A stretch of 64,000 nt of DNA from Marinobacter sediminicola (GCF_031157525.1 NZ_JAVIXR010000002.1:186001-250000), one strand, 5' to 3'; shown: positions 26,142 to 35,923, counted from the stretch's first letter. The notes: generated by a model from the letters alone, not told the origin. Program-made: numbers and translations.

Positions 26142-27410
26142 CTATATCCCCGGATGGAGAAGTGCGTTACGTTCGTGGCGGCGGTTAAAGCGGGCAAACA
26201 TGAATTGGCAAACACAAAGCAGAACAAACACGATCATGAATACGGCACTGCGAACCCCCAACCAGTGGTTCACCGCACCAAAAATAACCGGCAACAAAAA
26301 AGCCACTGAGCAGGCGCCGACCAGCAGTAATCCGGCAACAAATGCAGCATTCTGGCGACTCTCAATAATCACCATTCTCTGCAAACTGCCCATGGCACTT
26401 CCAAGCGCCACTCCGAGCACCACCACAAAGATTCTTTCAATATTCATGGGTAGCGCAAACTCAACCCTGATGGTTGCCTCCACACCTCGAATGAATAGCG
26501 TCATGGGCGGGTAAGACAACACCACCAGTGCTACCAGGCCAATAAAGAGCGACCGGCTAATAACGTTAGGGCTGCCATAGCGATCAGACAGCCCCCCGCC
26601 CAGAATCTGCGCCAGGGCCCCCGGTATGATGAACCACTGCGCCAGCCTGGCACCCGACCCGACCTGAAGCCCAAACTGTGAGGAAAGGTAATCCGGAAGC
26701 CACAAAGCCAACGCAAAAAAACTTCCGGCTACCACACCAAAATAGGCGACCAGCTGCCACATCCCCTGCTGATTGAGGTACCGGAACAACACTTTCAGGG
26801 AGGTTTCTGTTTGCGGATCTGCAGCCGCGTCCTCCGGATCGGTAAGCAATAGCAACAGAGCCAGCACTAACACGAGCACAATCAGATAAGCCAGAGGAAC
26901 GCCATGCCAGGAGAAGGCATCATGAAAAAGGGGCACGAGGTAATAGGTAAACCCGGCACCGGTAACGCCAGCACCAAACACCCCCAGGACAAGGCCAAGC
27001 CTCATGGGCTGGCAGTTGCTGGTTACAAACTGCAGCCCGGCACTGTAGAACCCACCGGCAAGCCCCAGCCCACCCGCCGCAATCAGATAACCAATGAAGG
27101 TATTTGTGGTAAGCAAAACCACCATGCAGGCCGCAAGCCCGGCAAGACAAATAAGCATTATGCGCCGGGCACCAAATTTCCGGGCGGCGAGCCCAGCGGG
27201 TACGGCAAGCAAAGCGCTAACCGCCATTGGCATGGCGAGCAGCAGGCCAAACTGAAGATTGCCAAGGCTGAGTTCGGCTCTCAGATGTATTCCAGCCACC
27301 GCAAACAGCGTCCAGCAGCCAGCCGCAATAACAAAGCCTGTTACTGCAAGCGGCAAAACAACGGCAAGTGATGCCAGCCGTTCGTCTTCCTGATCCGCCT
27401 CTGACCCCAT
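26142..27410 (-). CDS. narK: NarK-family nitrate/nitrite transporter (MFS)
   Basis: A 422-aa major facilitator protein with about twelve membrane segments. NarK-family features include the N-terminal TGFVIAAGCWTLFAVAGIHL and the Gly-rich stretch AAGGLGLAGGFYSAG. It would move nitrate into the cytoplasm, by proton symport in NarK1-type members, or exchange nitrate for nitrite. The ATG at 27410 is used; a GTG at 27440 is possible. It lies just upstream of narG on the same strand and divergent from narX. Confidence 0.85.
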   Translation of the reverse strand: MGSEADQEDERLASLAVVLPLAVTGFVIAAGCWTLFAVAGIHLRAELSLGNLQFGLLLAMPMAVSALLAVPAGLAARKFGARRIMLICLAGLAACMVVLLTTNTFIGYLIAAGGLGLAGGFYSAGLQFVTSNCQPMRLGLVLGVFGAGVTGAGFTYYLVPLFHDAFSWHGVPLAYLIVLVLVLALLLLLTDPEDAAADPQTETSLKVLFRYLNQQGMWQLVAYFGVVAGSFFALALWLPDYLSSQFGLQVGSGARLAQWFIIPGALAQILGGGLSDRYGSPNVISRSLFIGLVALVVLSYPPMTLFIRGVEATIRVEFALPMNIERIFVVVLGVALGSAMGSLQRMVIIESRQNAAFVAGLLLVGACSVAFLLPVIFGAVNHWLGVRSAVFMIVFVLLCVCQFMFARFNRRHERNALLHPGI

Positions 27411-27494
27411 CCTACAGCGCCTTTTTGAGCCACTATTCACACCGTCTTTCAGTGTCAGCTTTTGCCCTGAGACAGGTCAAAGACTATGATGGGA

Positions 27495-27533
27495 TACCAA
27501 CCATTGGGGTAATTGACTATCCTCAAGGAGGTA
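27495..27533. promoter_or_regulatory. narK-narX divergent control region
   Basis: TTGAC-TATC-CTCAA at 27513-27526 matches the Fnr/Dnr box at 9 of 10 defined positions. TATCCTC-AA-GGAGGTA at 27518-27533 is a near-palindromic 7-2-7 pair overlapping it, and TACCAAC-CAT-TGGGGTA at 27495-27511 is a NarL-like pair with an atypical 3-base gap. They suggest joint Fnr/Dnr and NarL control of narK, possibly of narX too. Binding is inferred. Confidence 0.4.
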
Positions 27534-27565
27534 TTCGACTCCGGCGCCCGCAAAGACGAGATTCA

Positions 27566-29428
27566 ATGAAACCCAGAAGCCCTCTTGTTAACCGGATTAC
27601 TATCGTTGTGTGTGCCGTTGTGCTGACATCCATTGTCAGCATGGCTACAACGCTGGCGGTTTCAAAAAGCATTGAAGGGAACGCGACGGCTATTAATCTG
27701 GCTGGCGCTCTACGTATGGGCGCATTTCGATTGCTTGCCCACGTTGCAGGCCCAGGGGACAGCAACAACACTCCAGAAGGCACAATCAGCAACCTCGCAG
27801 ACGGCTATGAAGCCAGCCTGTTGGACAGCTTGATTACCCGCACAATTCCAGATTCAACCGATCACCCGCTCGCAACTCAGTACAGCGCTGTCACAACCTA
27901 TTGGGAGCAGACCCTCCGCCCGGCACTGGAGAATCATCCTCAAGGGGCCCCCGTCAACGCCGAGATGCTTGCGGCTACAGAAGCCTACGTAAACTCCGTA
28001 AACCAACTCGTCAGCATGCTTGAGCGGCGAACTGAAGCACGAATTGGCCTGTTACACCTTATCCAGATCATCAGCCTGGTATTTTCCATACTCATAATTA
28101 TTGCCCTATTTGTAGACCTGAGAAACCGGGTTCTCAAGCCGCTGCGCAAACTTGTCACTATTGCTACAGCGGTGGGTGAGCAGGACTTTTCCCAGAAAGC
28201 CAATATGAAGGGCAGTGACGAATTGGCACAACTCGGCAGCGCCTTTGACCAAATGAGTAGCGAGCTGGCACTCACGTACAACGAGCTTGAAGAGCGCGCT
28301 CGCAGCAAAACCGATGAACTGGAAAAAAGCCATGCGGCCCTCCAATTGCTCCATACTGCCAGCCGCAACCTGTTTGCCAACCATGATCTGTGCAGCGGCG
28401 CAGTGCCCATGTTGCAAGAGCTGGAACAGCTCCTGGATATAGGACCAATTCGGCTTTACCTTCACGACAAAGAAGCTGCAGAGCCTGTGCAGGTTGTTAC
28501 TACCGCCTCAACAGACCGCCCTTTCTATTGCCGTGACCACCACTGCAACGCTTGTCTGGTTACACCGGAAATCTACGACGAGCTTCCGATAGAAGATAAC
28601 GATGGGCGCAGGTTGCTATTGCCCATACGTACACCCGGCAAACTCCTGGGCACTTTGGAGGTGTGGTACCCTGTAGAAACCGGGCTTTCGGATACCGCTC
28701 GGCGCCTGCTGGAAACGCTTAGCGACCAACTGGCAACCGCCATTTTCCTTGAACGTCAGATTAACGAAGAGCAACAGCTCACACTGGCCGAGGAGCGCAC
28801 CGTCATCGCCCGGGAGCTCCACGATTCTTTGGCACAATCGCTGTCCTATCTGAAAATGCAGGTAGCCCGCATGCGCAGGCTGAACATTGAGGGCGACCAG
28901 AAAAACGCCCACGAGGCCATTCTGGACGAGCTGAGCACGGGGCTGAACAGTGCCTATCGCCAGCTAAGGGAATTGCTGGCCACCTTCCGGCTAAAGCTGG
29001 ACACCCCCGATCTACTCACAGCTCTGCGCAAAACCATTGAGGAGTTTTCAACGCGTTTGGGGAAACCCGTAGGGTTGAATTACAATCTACCTCCCCAAGC
29101 CCTGTCGCCCAACGAGGAAATACACACACTGCAAATTGTGCGTGAGGGCCTGGCCAACGCGGTTAAACATGCAGACGCCACAGAAGTTAGCGTGGACATA
29201 CTATTTGAGTCGCCCCAGGTAAAGGCAAAAATACGAGACAATGGTAAGGGCTTGCCGGAGGACGGTCAGCCAGTCAACCATTACGGGCTGATCATCATGC
29301 AGGACCGTGCCCGTACTCTCGGGGGGCAGGTTGTGGTACAAAACCACGAAAGCGGTGGCGTTGAGGTAATCCTGACATTCGTTCCGAAAAGCCGGCACCT
29401 GATTCCCACCGAAGCACCGAGCGCCTGA
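27566..29428 (+). CDS. narX: nitrate/nitrite sensor histidine kinase NarX
   Basis: A 620-aa membrane sensor kinase. The first membrane helix is followed by the periplasmic P-box (ATAINLAGALRMGAFRLL), the ligand-contact segment of NarX/NarQ. A second helix, a HAMP linker, a central module with clustered cysteines (YCRDHHCNACL), a HisKA_3 phosphoacceptor (ARELHDSLAQSL) and an ATPase domain (DNGKGLP) follow. The ATG at 27566 is chosen because the TM1/P-box topology starts there; the longer frame runs back through narK and the control region. It pairs with narL 65 bases downstream. Confidence 0.93.
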   Translation: MKPRSPLVNRITIVVCAVVLTSIVSMATTLAVSKSIEGNATAINLAGALRMGAFRLLAHVAGPGDSNNTPEGTISNLADGYEASLLDSLITRTIPDSTDHPLATQYSAVTTYWEQTLRPALENHPQGAPVNAEMLAATEAYVNSVNQLVSMLERRTEARIGLLHLIQIISLVFSILIIIALFVDLRNRVLKPLRKLVTIATAVGEQDFSQKANMKGSDELAQLGSAFDQMSSELALTYNELEERARSKTDELEKSHAALQLLHTASRNLFANHDLCSGAVPMLQELEQLLDIGPIRLYLHDKEAAEPVQVVTTASTDRPFYCRDHHCNACLVTPEIYDELPIEDNDGRRLLLPIRTPGKLLGTLEVWYPVETGLSDTARRLLETLSDQLATAIFLERQINEEQQLTLAEERTVIARELHDSLAQSLSYLKMQVARMRRLNIEGDQKNAHEAILDELSTGLNSAYRQLRELLATFRLKLDTPDLLTALRKTIEEFSTRLGKPVGLNYNLPPQALSPNEEIHTLQIVREGLANAVKHADATEVSVDILFESPQVKAKIRDNGKGLPEDGQPVNHYGLIIMQDRARTLGGQVVVQNHESGGVEVILTFVPKSRHLIPTEAPSA

Positions 29429-29493
29429 ATATCAAAAAAAAGCGGCAATTCACATGAGCCGCCATGCAATCAAGAGAGAGGAAGCGAAGTACC

Positions 29494-30165
29494 ATGCCCG
29501 ATGTAGCGTCTGACACACCCGCCAGCATATTGCTGATCGACGACCACCCATTGTTGCGCCAAGGCATCAAACAGCTCGTCGAAATGGAAGGGGACATGGT
29601 AGTAGCCGGCGAGGCGAGCAATGCCGCCGACGGCATACAGCTGGCAACCGAGCTCGAACCCGACTTGATTCTGATGGACCTCAACATGCCGGAAGTAAGC
29701 GGCATTGACGCCCTGAAAAAACTGCGGGAACTGAATGTAAGCTCGCGCATCGTGATGTTTACGGTGTCTGACCAGGAAGATGACGTAGTCGCTGCTCTGC
29801 GTGCCGGTGCCGACGGCTACCTTCTGAAAGACATGGAACCGGAAGACATGATTGCCCAGTTGCGCCAGGCGGCCTTGGGGAAGATGGTCATCAGCGACAG
29901 GCTGACCACACTGCTTGCTGAGGCCCTGCGCTCCAACAAGCCCCAACAGGCCTCGCGCCCGGACTTCGACAGCCTGACCCCCCGGGAAAAGGACATTCTT
30001 CGGCTTATCGCAGAAGGCCTTTCCAACAAGATGATTGGCCGCAAACTGGATATCAGTGACGGCACGGTAAAAGTGCACGTAAAGCACCTGCTTAAAAAGC
30101 TCAGCTTGCGCTCCCGCGTGGAAGTTGCTGTTTGGGCGGTAGAAGAAGGCCTTCACAAGGGCTGA
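29494..30165 (+). CDS. narL: nitrate-responsive response regulator NarL
   Basis: A 223-aa LuxR/NarL-type response regulator. The receiver domain has acidic residues in LLIDDHP and the phosphoacceptor Asp in LILMDLNMP. The C-terminal helix-turn-helix begins [15 protein letters not shown] and continues [25 protein letters not shown] lies 9 bases before the ATG at 29494, which also matches the family N-terminus better than the ATG at 29464. Its likely binding sites are the inverted TAC heptamers listed in this window. Confidence 0.94.
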   Translation: MPDVASDTPASILLIDDHPLLRQGIKQLVEMEGDMVVAGEASNAADGIQLATELEPDLILMDLNMPEVSGIDALKKLRELNVSSRIVMFTVSDQEDDVVAALRAGADGYLLKDMEPEDMIAQLRQAALGKMVISDRLTTLLAEALRSNKPQQASRPDFDSLTPREKDILRLIAEGLSNKMIGRKLDISDGTVKVHVKHLLKKLSLRSRVEVAVWAVEEGLHKG

Positions 30166-30203
30166 GCTATATCAAATCAAACACGGCGCATTTTGTTTAC
30201 TCT

Positions 30204-30225
30204 GGGCAGACCGAATTCACTGCCC
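30204..30225 (+). repeat. GGGCAG/CTGCCC inverted repeat before ubiT
   Basis: A six-base-pair inverted repeat with a ten-base loop ends just before the CGGAG ribosome site of ubiT. It could end narL transcription or influence ubiT translation. There is no T run and the stem is short. Confidence 0.3.
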
Positions 30226-30235
30226 GGAGTTGATT

Positions 30236-30730
30236 ATGGCCCTGCCCTTGTCTATTACCTTGCCACTACCCCCCAAACTCCTGATCAGCGATTCACTGGC
30301 ATTGCTTTCTGAACACCTCCCGTCGCCAATTCCCTTGCTTGGCGCCATAGACCGGTCGATCCCGATTCCCATAAAACAACTGGTTGCCGAAGCACCTCTG
30401 AATCGCTTTTTTGCTGAGGCCATTGCAGATGGTGAATTTGACGATTTTGCAGGCCGCCGTATCCGCCTGGAAATAAACGGCGGCCACCCGGGCATTACAT
30501 TCGGTTTTTGGGCAGGCAGGCTCCGAGTGCTGGACGGCCCTGGCGAAGCCACCATCAGAGGCTCCCTTTTGGCCTTCAAAACCCTCGCGGAGCGCCGGCA
30601 AGATCCTGACCAACTGTTCTTTCAAAGACGCTTGGTGGTTGAGGGGGATACCGAACTGGGGCTGGGGTTAAAAAACCTTTTGGACAGTCTGGAGTGGGAT
30701 TTCAAACTCCCGAAGTTGCATTTATTCTGA
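30236..30730 (+). CDS. ubiT: UbiT, SCP2-domain protein for O2-independent ubiquinone synthesis
   Basis: A 164-aa SCP2-fold lipid-binding protein, E. coli YhbT-like. Features include AEAPLNRFFAEAI, DFDDFAGRRI-like spacing and VVEGDTELGLGLKNLLDSLEW. UbiT works with UbiU and UbiV to make ubiquinone without oxygen, a quinone needed in denitrification. CGGAG lies 6 bases before the ATG at 30236. It follows narL and is encoded on the strand opposite to ubiVU, 1.3 kb from ubiV. Confidence 0.9.
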   Translation: MALPLSITLPLPPKLLISDSLALLSEHLPSPIPLLGAIDRSIPIPIKQLVAEAPLNRFFAEAIADGEFDDFAGRRIRLEINGGHPGITFGFWAGRLRVLDGPGEATIRGSLLAFKTLAERRQDPDQLFFQRRLVVEGDTELGLGLKNLLDSLEWDFKLPKLHLF

Positions 30731-30846
30731 CACCCTCTGTTACTGGAGCCATATCAAATCCATGCGATCCTGTGCGATGGTTCAATAGCAGACACGCAGA
30801 ACCTTTACACAGAATCCTCCACGGATTCACACAGTGAGCGCACGGA

Positions 30847-31308
30847 ATGGACGAAGTTCAAATAATAACTCTGGCTGAAAAACTCAGCCTTACCGCGGCC
30901 TTCATCTTCTTTATGACCGGGCTTTTAACTGGCATCTGGAAATACTGGTGCATGGCCACTAACCCGAAGGCCGCGGCGCCCCGGTATGTGGACATCGCCC
31001 ATCGCAGCTCCCTCATGTACAGCTTTGCGGCCATGTTACTGGGTTGGTTTTCCAGCCACAGTGTCTACCCGGATTGGCTGAATACTCTGGCCGCCGTGTG
31101 CGCACTGGGCTTTTTTGCGCTCGCTATTGGCACCTATCTCATCCATGGTTTTTTGCGGGATACCAGCAACCAGCTGCGCAAACCTCATCGTTTGGGAACC
31201 ATGACATTGCCGTCCTGGATCGTTCACGGCTTTATGGTGGCTTTGATTGTGGCTGAAGTGGGAGGTTCGCTGATTCTGGGTAGCGGCGCCATGCTGTCAA
31301 TCTGGTGA
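30847..31308 (+). CDS. four-TM membrane protein of unknown function
   Basis: A 153-aa protein with about four hydrophobic segments (near 14-32, 55-72, 80-100 and 125-145). His and Arg residues lie at membrane edges (DIAHRSSLMYSF, LIHGFLRDT, KPHRLG). I do not recognise a characterised family. It lies between ubiT and the MOSC gene on the same strand; an anaerobic or quinone-linked role is only suggested by position. Confidence 0.75.
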   Translation: MDEVQIITLAEKLSLTAAFIFFMTGLLTGIWKYWCMATNPKAAAPRYVDIAHRSSLMYSFAAMLLGWFSSHSVYPDWLNTLAAVCALGFFALAIGTYLIHGFLRDTSNQLRKPHRLGTMTLPSWIVHGFMVALIVAEVGGSLILGSGAMLSIW

Positions 31309-31343
31309 TACAGTGCCCGTTCGGGAGGCTTTGGAGAATCCAC

Positions 31344-32036
31344 ATGGAAAGAGGCATTGTAATCAGGCAACTCAGAACCGGTAACCTGACACAACTCGCA
31401 GGCACCGAAATACTCACCGGCATACACAAACAGGAAGTTGGCTCCGCCTACCTGGACGTGAACGGCCTGAGTGATGACCATCAGGATGACAAACGCCACC
31501 ATGGCGGGCCCGAGAAAGCTCTGCACCACTTTGCTTCTGATCACTACAGCGGGTTACGGCGGACGCTTCCTGAGCCAGCCTCCGGTCATTGCCGGCCAGG
31601 TGCCTTCGGTGAAAACCTGGTGACGGAAGGGCTCACAGAAACGGACGTTTGCGCTGGTGATATTTTTACACTTGGCAAGGCCATTATTCAGGTATCCCAA
31701 CCTCGGCAGCCCTGCTGGCGACTGAATCTGCGCTTTGGCATTCCGGATATGTCCCGGCGCCTGCAAAGCAGCCTGAGAACCGGATGGTATTACCGGGTAT
31801 TGCAACCCGGCATTATCAGCAAAGGTGACACACTTCTACTCAAGGAACGGCCACATGACAATTGGCCACTTAGCCGCTTGCTGTCTTTGCTCTACGAGCA
31901 CCCTCTCGACCTAATTGCGCTTGCATCGATGGCCGATATTGAGGAGCTCTCCCCCAACCTGAAACAACTCGCAAAACAGCGTCTTGAAACGCAGCACGTT
32001 GAGGATTGGGGAAGACGGCTATTTGGTCAGGCCTGA
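31344..32036 (+). CDS. MOSC-domain protein, YiiM-like
   Basis: A 230-aa protein with the MOSC fold (molybdenum cofactor sulfurase C-terminal). Motifs include [28 protein letters not shown] and the conserved Cys in RQPCWRLN. E. coli YiiM of this type binds molybdenum cofactor and reduces hydroxylated purines. GGAG lies 7 bases before the ATG at 31344. Its last 10 bases overlap the convergent ubiV gene. Substrate unknown. Confidence 0.85.
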   Translation: MERGIVIRQLRTGNLTQLAGTEILTGIHKQEVGSAYLDVNGLSDDHQDDKRHHGGPEKALHHFASDHYSGLRRTLPEPASGHCRPGAFGENLVTEGLTETDVCAGDIFTLGKAIIQVSQPRQPCWRLNLRFGIPDMSRRLQSSLRTGWYYRVLQPGIISKGDTLLLKERPHDNWPLSRLLSLLYEHPLDLIALASMADIEELSPNLKQLAKQRLETQHVEDWGRRLFGQA

Positions 32037-32932
32037 GCCTGATCAGTCACAAGATTCATGCCTGGCTTGCCATACCAGTAGCCATTACAAGGCGGCGCTT
32101 CCACCAGCTGTAATGGGTCGGCCGCGGGTATCTTTCCGCGGCGAACCTGATCAAAACGTCGAACAACCTCTTCCATACCCTGGTGTTCCGGGCTCAGGCG
32201 CACGGTAGCCACGCCCATTCGCTCCATACTCGGCATTTCCCGCATCAGGTCGTAGCGCGCGCCAGACAAAGTGGATGTGCCGTTCAGGCGAAACAGTTCC
32301 TGGGACTCCCGGGAGCGCAGTTCCAACCCATCCGGATGCTGCAGGCAGCGGAATTCGCAATTGTCTTTAGGCAGGTTGTAGTGGCGGGCCGTAAAGCAGC
32401 GGGATGACCAGGCCAGAGGCAAAAAGCCCCAGGCGAACACTTCTGCAGGTAAATCCAACCCGTCTGCGTTCAGCTCTGCAATCAATTGCTGCAAGGTGTT
32501 CTGGCCCAACTCGACGGGCAAGCTCCATCCCTTCAGCCCCTGCTTTGCCAATAGTTTGAGGGTTGCGCTGTTGTAGATGTTCATTGAAGGGCCAGTCACA
32601 AATGGCAGGTTATTCTGGGTAGCCAACTGCAGCGCACTTTGGTCATTGGCCTCAACCAGATACTCCTGCTGGCTACAAATTCTGCGCAGCGCCCGCAGGT
32701 CAGCCTCCGATTCGATCAGCGTTTGCGTAGAAAGCACCACCTGCTTACCGGATTCCTTGAGCACACCGGCAATTTCCAGCCAATCCGCCAACCGAAGCTC
32801 GCGGCGGCGGGAACAGACAGTTTCCCCCAGGTACACCGTATCAATCGGCCATTCAGCAGCATTAGCGTAAAAATCAAACACGGACTGCTTGGACCAAAAC
32901 CAGAGGATCGGGCCCAGAGAAAGTTTCATCAT
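32027..32932 (-). CDS. ubiV: UbiV, U32-family Fe-S protein of O2-independent ubiquinone synthesis
   Basis: A 301-aa peptidase-U32-family protein. Cysteines at 40, 179, 192 and 196 ([23 protein letters not shown]) match the four [4Fe-4S] ligands of E. coli UbiV in spacing. UbiU-UbiV carry out oxygen-independent hydroxylation of ubiquinone precursors. It follows ubiU by 13 bases, so the two form an operon. Confidence 0.95.
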   Translation of the reverse strand: MMKLSLGPILWFWSKQSVFDFYANAAEWPIDTVYLGETVCSRRRELRLADWLEIAGVLKESGKQVVLSTQTLIESEADLRALRRICSQQEYLVEANDQSALQLATQNNLPFVTGPSMNIYNSATLKLLAKQGLKGWSLPVELGQNTLQQLIAELNADGLDLPAEVFAWGFLPLAWSSRCFTARHYNLPKDNCEFRCLQHPDGLELRSRESQELFRLNGTSTLSGARYDLMREMPSMERMGVATVRLSPEHQGMEEVVRRFDQVRRGKIPAADPLQLVEAPPCNGYWYGKPGMNLVTDQAQA

Positions 32933-32945
32933 GGGTTGCTCAGCC

Positions 32946-33941
32946 TTATTTCCATTTGCGGTGGTAGGCGCCGATGGTGGTCAGGCCACCTTCCGACAAA
33001 CCCGCCAAGGTACTATTCCATGCGGGGTCCACACGAAAGCCTTCAATGTCGGAACCTACCCGATCCAGCGCTTGTCGCCAGGTGCGAGCTACGTCCGCAA
33101 TATAAGACGGGCTACGCTGGCGGCCTTCAATTTTCACTGCACTGACGCCCAGCTTTTTCAGCTCTGGCAGCAAATCCAGGGTATTAAGGCTGACCGGCTC
33201 TTCGATGGCGTGATAAACGCTGCCCTCCACCTCAAAACGCCCTTTGCACAGGGTGGGATAACCCGCGGACTCTCCCATGCCATAACGGTCGATCAGCACA
33301 TCGTTAAGCCGGGATTCAAGGCCGTCTGGTGTTTCCTGCCAGCGCACAGCCTTGGCTGGCGAGCATGCACCACGAGTGTTGGGGGATTCGTCGGTAAGAT
33401 AGGAAGACAAGTAGCAGCGCCCCTCGGCCATGATGCACAGGCTGCCGAAGGCAAACACTTCCAGCTCTACAGGGCTGTGCTTTGCAACACCACGCACCTG
33501 ATCTATAGACAATACCCGGGGCAGCACAGCGCGGCGGATATCAAAGTTGTCTTTATAGAAACGCAGGGCCTCGTAACTGGTAGCCGAGCCCTGCACCGAA
33601 AGGTGACGGTGTACCTGCGGGTGTTTGTTGGCGGCATACTCCAACAGCCCCATATCGGCCAGAATGATTGCATCCACACCGAGGGCAGCAGCCCGATCAA
33701 CGGCAGACTTCCAGGTTTCCCAGCCATCCGGTTGCGGGTAGGTGTTGATGGCACAGAACACTCTCGCGCCTTTGCTGTGGGCGTACTCAATCCCCTCACC
33801 TGCACGCTTGTCGTTAAAGTTGAGTCCTGCAAACTGGCGGGCATTGGTGCTGTCTTTGAACCCGAGATACACCGCATCGGCGCCGTTATCCACCGCTGCT
33901 TTCAATGCCGGCAGGCTGCCGGCCGGGCAAACAAGTTCCAT
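32946..33941 (-). CDS. ubiU: UbiU, U32-family Fe-S protein of O2-independent ubiquinone synthesis
   Basis: A 331-aa U32-family protein. With the start at 33941 the cysteines fall at 169, 176, 193 and 232, the same numbers as the [4Fe-4S] ligands known for E. coli UbiU, which supports this start over 33968. GGGAGAG precedes it. UbiU pairs with UbiV. An Fnr/Dnr box with a -10 hexamer at ideal spacing lies upstream (33971-34012), in keeping with Fnr control of these genes in E. coli. Confidence 0.96.
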   Translation of the reverse strand: MELVCPAGSLPALKAAVDNGADAVYLGFKDSTNARQFAGLNFNDKRAGEGIEYAHSKGARVFCAINTYPQPDGWETWKSAVDRAAALGVDAIILADMGLLEYAANKHPQVHRHLSVQGSATSYEALRFYKDNFDIRRAVLPRVLSIDQVRGVAKHSPVELEVFAFGSLCIMAEGRCYLSSYLTDESPNTRGACSPAKAVRWQETPDGLESRLNDVLIDRYGMGESAGYPTLCKGRFEVEGSVYHAIEEPVSLNTLDLLPELKKLGVSAVKIEGRQRSPSYIADVARTWRQALDRVGSDIEGFRVDPAWNSTLAGLSEGGLTTIGAYHRKWK

Positions 33942-33970
33942 AGACGCTCTCCCCCGTAAAAGTTGCACAA

Positions 33971-34012
33971 ACCATACGCCGGAGAGGGATTAGAGGCATT
34001 GACCTTTGTCAG
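33971..34012 (-). promoter_or_regulatory. Fnr/Dnr-activated promoter of ubiUV
   Basis: TTGAC-CTTT-GTCAG at 33999-34012 matches the Fnr/Dnr consensus at 9 of 10 defined positions. On the minus strand a TATGGT -10 hexamer lies at 33976-33971. The implied start is near 33964, placing the box centre at -41.5, the classic activating position. Confidence 0.65.
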
Positions 34013-34053
34013 CAGAGCCGAGAATACTGACTGGGTGAATGTCTCCTCTGGCC

Positions 34054-34079
34054 AAAAAAAAGGGAGCCCGAAGGCTCCC
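34054..34079 (-). terminator. rho-independent terminator of the SSS transporter operon
   Basis: GGGAGCC and GGCTCCC form a seven-base-pair stem with the loop CGAA (TTCG in the transcript). On the minus strand it is followed by a run of eight T. It lies just after the 43-aa gene and ends that operon. Confidence 0.9.
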
Positions 34080-34097
34080 GTTTCACAGGTTCAATCG

Positions 34098-34229
34098 TCA
34101 GACCATATCACTGTCAGACTTGCGCGCCTGTAGGGCATCTTTGACAACCGCACTGCAAATCACGGCCAGCACTCCCAGTGTCAGTGCCGGCCAAACCAGA
34201 ATATAAGTTCCATAGACGAGTTCACTCAT
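34098..34229 (-). CDS. 43-aa transporter-associated small membrane protein
   Basis: A short gene encoding 43 residues: MSELVYGTYILVWPALTLGV at the start, one membrane helix (about 5-28), then a charged tail (KDALQARKSD). Its ATG overlaps the stop of the upstream transporter gene by four bases (ATGA), so translation is coupled. It resembles short proteins that accompany SSS-family transporters and are sometimes labelled putative transporter small subunit. A terminator follows 19 bases after its stop. Probably an accessory subunit. Confidence 0.8.
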   Translation of the reverse strand: MSELVYGTYILVWPALTLGVLAVICSAVVKDALQARKSDSDMV

Positions 34230-35923
34230 GAACGTGCTCCTTGAGGGATCATTGTGGGTTCATTTTCATTTTCATTTTCATCTTCATCTGCAGCCGTGTC
34301 ATAACTTCCGACACGCTGTTTAATCAGGTCAAAATCAAATCTTTCCTTGCTGCGCAAGGTCATGGCTGTGCACACGATGGCGCTGGCACCATAAGCTGTC
34401 AGGGACGCCGTAAGAACCATGTAATCCCGCAGAAAGCCGGTGGCATAAATCAGCAAAATGGCGGCCGAAACACCCCCGACAATCAGGCCTACCACGCGGC
34501 CAAAGAAACCAAACGCCATCAGTCCGAACACAACTGCACCACCAACCGAGGCCAGTATTTCAAAGAAGAGCACCGTTGCACCGGTCATCTCCAGAAGCTC
34601 AAAGCGAGCGATGCAGAACAGGGCCATGGCGACAACAACCGACCATGTAAATGCCGCGTTGGTTACCCTGTCCCAGTAGCAGCTGATAATGACCGGGAAT
34701 ACAATCGCACCCCAAAGCGCACCAACGAACACCAGCATCACCAGAATATCCAGTGAAAAGCTGGCGAAAATCAAACCGGCCACGGTTGCCACAATCATGG
34801 TGGAGCGGCCAATCAGCAGCATTGTTTTGGGATTAGGATTGTCCCCTGCGATGTTTTTGCCATAAATATCGGCCATCACAATGGTCGACAAGGCTGACAA
34901 ATCTGAATCGGCGGTGGACGACAAGGCACCAATCACCAACACAAAAAACAGGCCCACAAATACCGGAGGTAAGTAAGTGGACACCATCTGAGGTATCAGG
35001 TTGTTCATGTTGTCGTTTACCGGCTCTACCCCGACCGTTAATGCCATCAACCCAATCATGCCAAGGCCGATAACGATGGCCCCATAGCCAAGTGTTGCGG
35101 TAACAAAAGTTCGTTTGATGTGTTTTTCCCGCACCGCAAACAAGCGCTGGGAGATGGTCTGGTTACCAATGGCATAGGCAAGCACCGCCACAAAGAAAGG
35201 CGCGCCTTGATTCATGATCGCATCGACAGAAAGGAAGTCAGCCTGCTGATTCGTCAGGTTCTTCATGCCATCAACCATTACAGACGGCCCGCCAACAGAA
35301 AACAGTACGGCGGGGATGATGACAACTGTAATAGCCATCAACGCGACTAGTTGCGCAAAGTCTGTAAATACAGAGGCCCGGAATCCTGATGTAAGCGTGT
35401 AACTGAGCACCCCAACTCCGGCAACGATTACGCCTGTCTGGAAAGACAGGGGCGAAAGCACGGATACCAACGCGCCTGCAGCGGTGAAGTTCACCATCAG
35501 GCTGATAATACTGCCCAGAATGTTGGAGCCGGCCAGGATCAACTGGCTGGATGATCCGTGGCGGGCATGGATGAGCTCGCCAAGGGTATGGCCATTCGGC
35601 GCCAGCTTGCGGAAACGCCGGCCAAAGGGGTAGATGAACAAAATCATCAAGGCGCCCCAAAGGCCATAATGGATCGGCCCGGATACACCATAGGTATAAC
35701 CGGAGGTGGCCGCGGCGTAGAAGGAGGCCGCCCATATCCAGGTGGCGGTCATGCTGGACGCGCCCATGCCAAAGCCAACGTTATGCCCCGCCACCATGAA
35801 ACCGGAGGTATCTTCTTCTTTTTTGCGGATCAGCAGCGTGAGCAGGTAGGTGCCGCCATAAAAGCCGACCAGCAAAATCACGATTGTCAGTATTGAGAAC
35901 TGAACAAAGCCACTTTCGTTCAA
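34226..35923 (-). CDS. sodium:solute symporter (SSS) family transporter
   Basis: A 565-aa membrane protein with about 13-14 hydrophobic segments and SSS features, including WAASFYAAATSGYTYG and SSTADSDLSALSTIV. The solute is unknown. The start is a TTG at 35923, supported by AAAGAGG about 8 bases upstream; no ATG fits. The C-terminal tail contains an acidic (Glu-Asn) repeat encoded by a hexanucleotide repeat near 34252-34285. It is translationally coupled to the 43-aa gene. Confidence 0.85.
   Translation of the reverse strand: MNESGFVQFSILTIVILLVGFYGGTYLLTLLIRKKEEDTSGFMVAGHNVGFGMGASSMTATWIWAASFYAAATSGYTYGVSGPIHYGLWGALMILFIYPFGRRFRKLAPNGHTLGELIHARHGSSSQLILAGSNILGSIISLMVNFTAAGALVSVLSPLSFQTGVIVAGVGVLSYTLTSGFRASVFTDFAQLVALMAITVVIIPAVLFSVGGPSVMVDGMKNLTNQQADFLSVDAIMNQGAPFFVAVLAYAIGNQTISQRLFAVREKHIKRTFVTATLGYGAIVIGLGMIGLMALTVGVEPVNDNMNNLIPQMVSTYLPPVFVGLFFVLVIGALSSTADSDLSALSTIVMADIYGKNIAGDNPNPKTMLLIGRSTMIVATVAGLIFASFSLDILVMLVFVGALWGAIVFPVIISCYWDRVTNAAFTWSVVVAMALFCIARFELLEMTGATVLFFEILASVGGAVVFGLMAFGFFGRVVGLIVGGVSAAILLIYATGFLRDYMVLTASLTAYGASAIVCTAMTLRSKERFDFDLIKQRVGSYDTAADEDENENENEPTMIPQGARS

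Noticed and set aside
27495..27511. NarL pair with a 3-base gap before narK/narX
   Set aside because: NarL-type inverted pairs use a 2-base gap, so it is listed only within the control region and not counted as a site.
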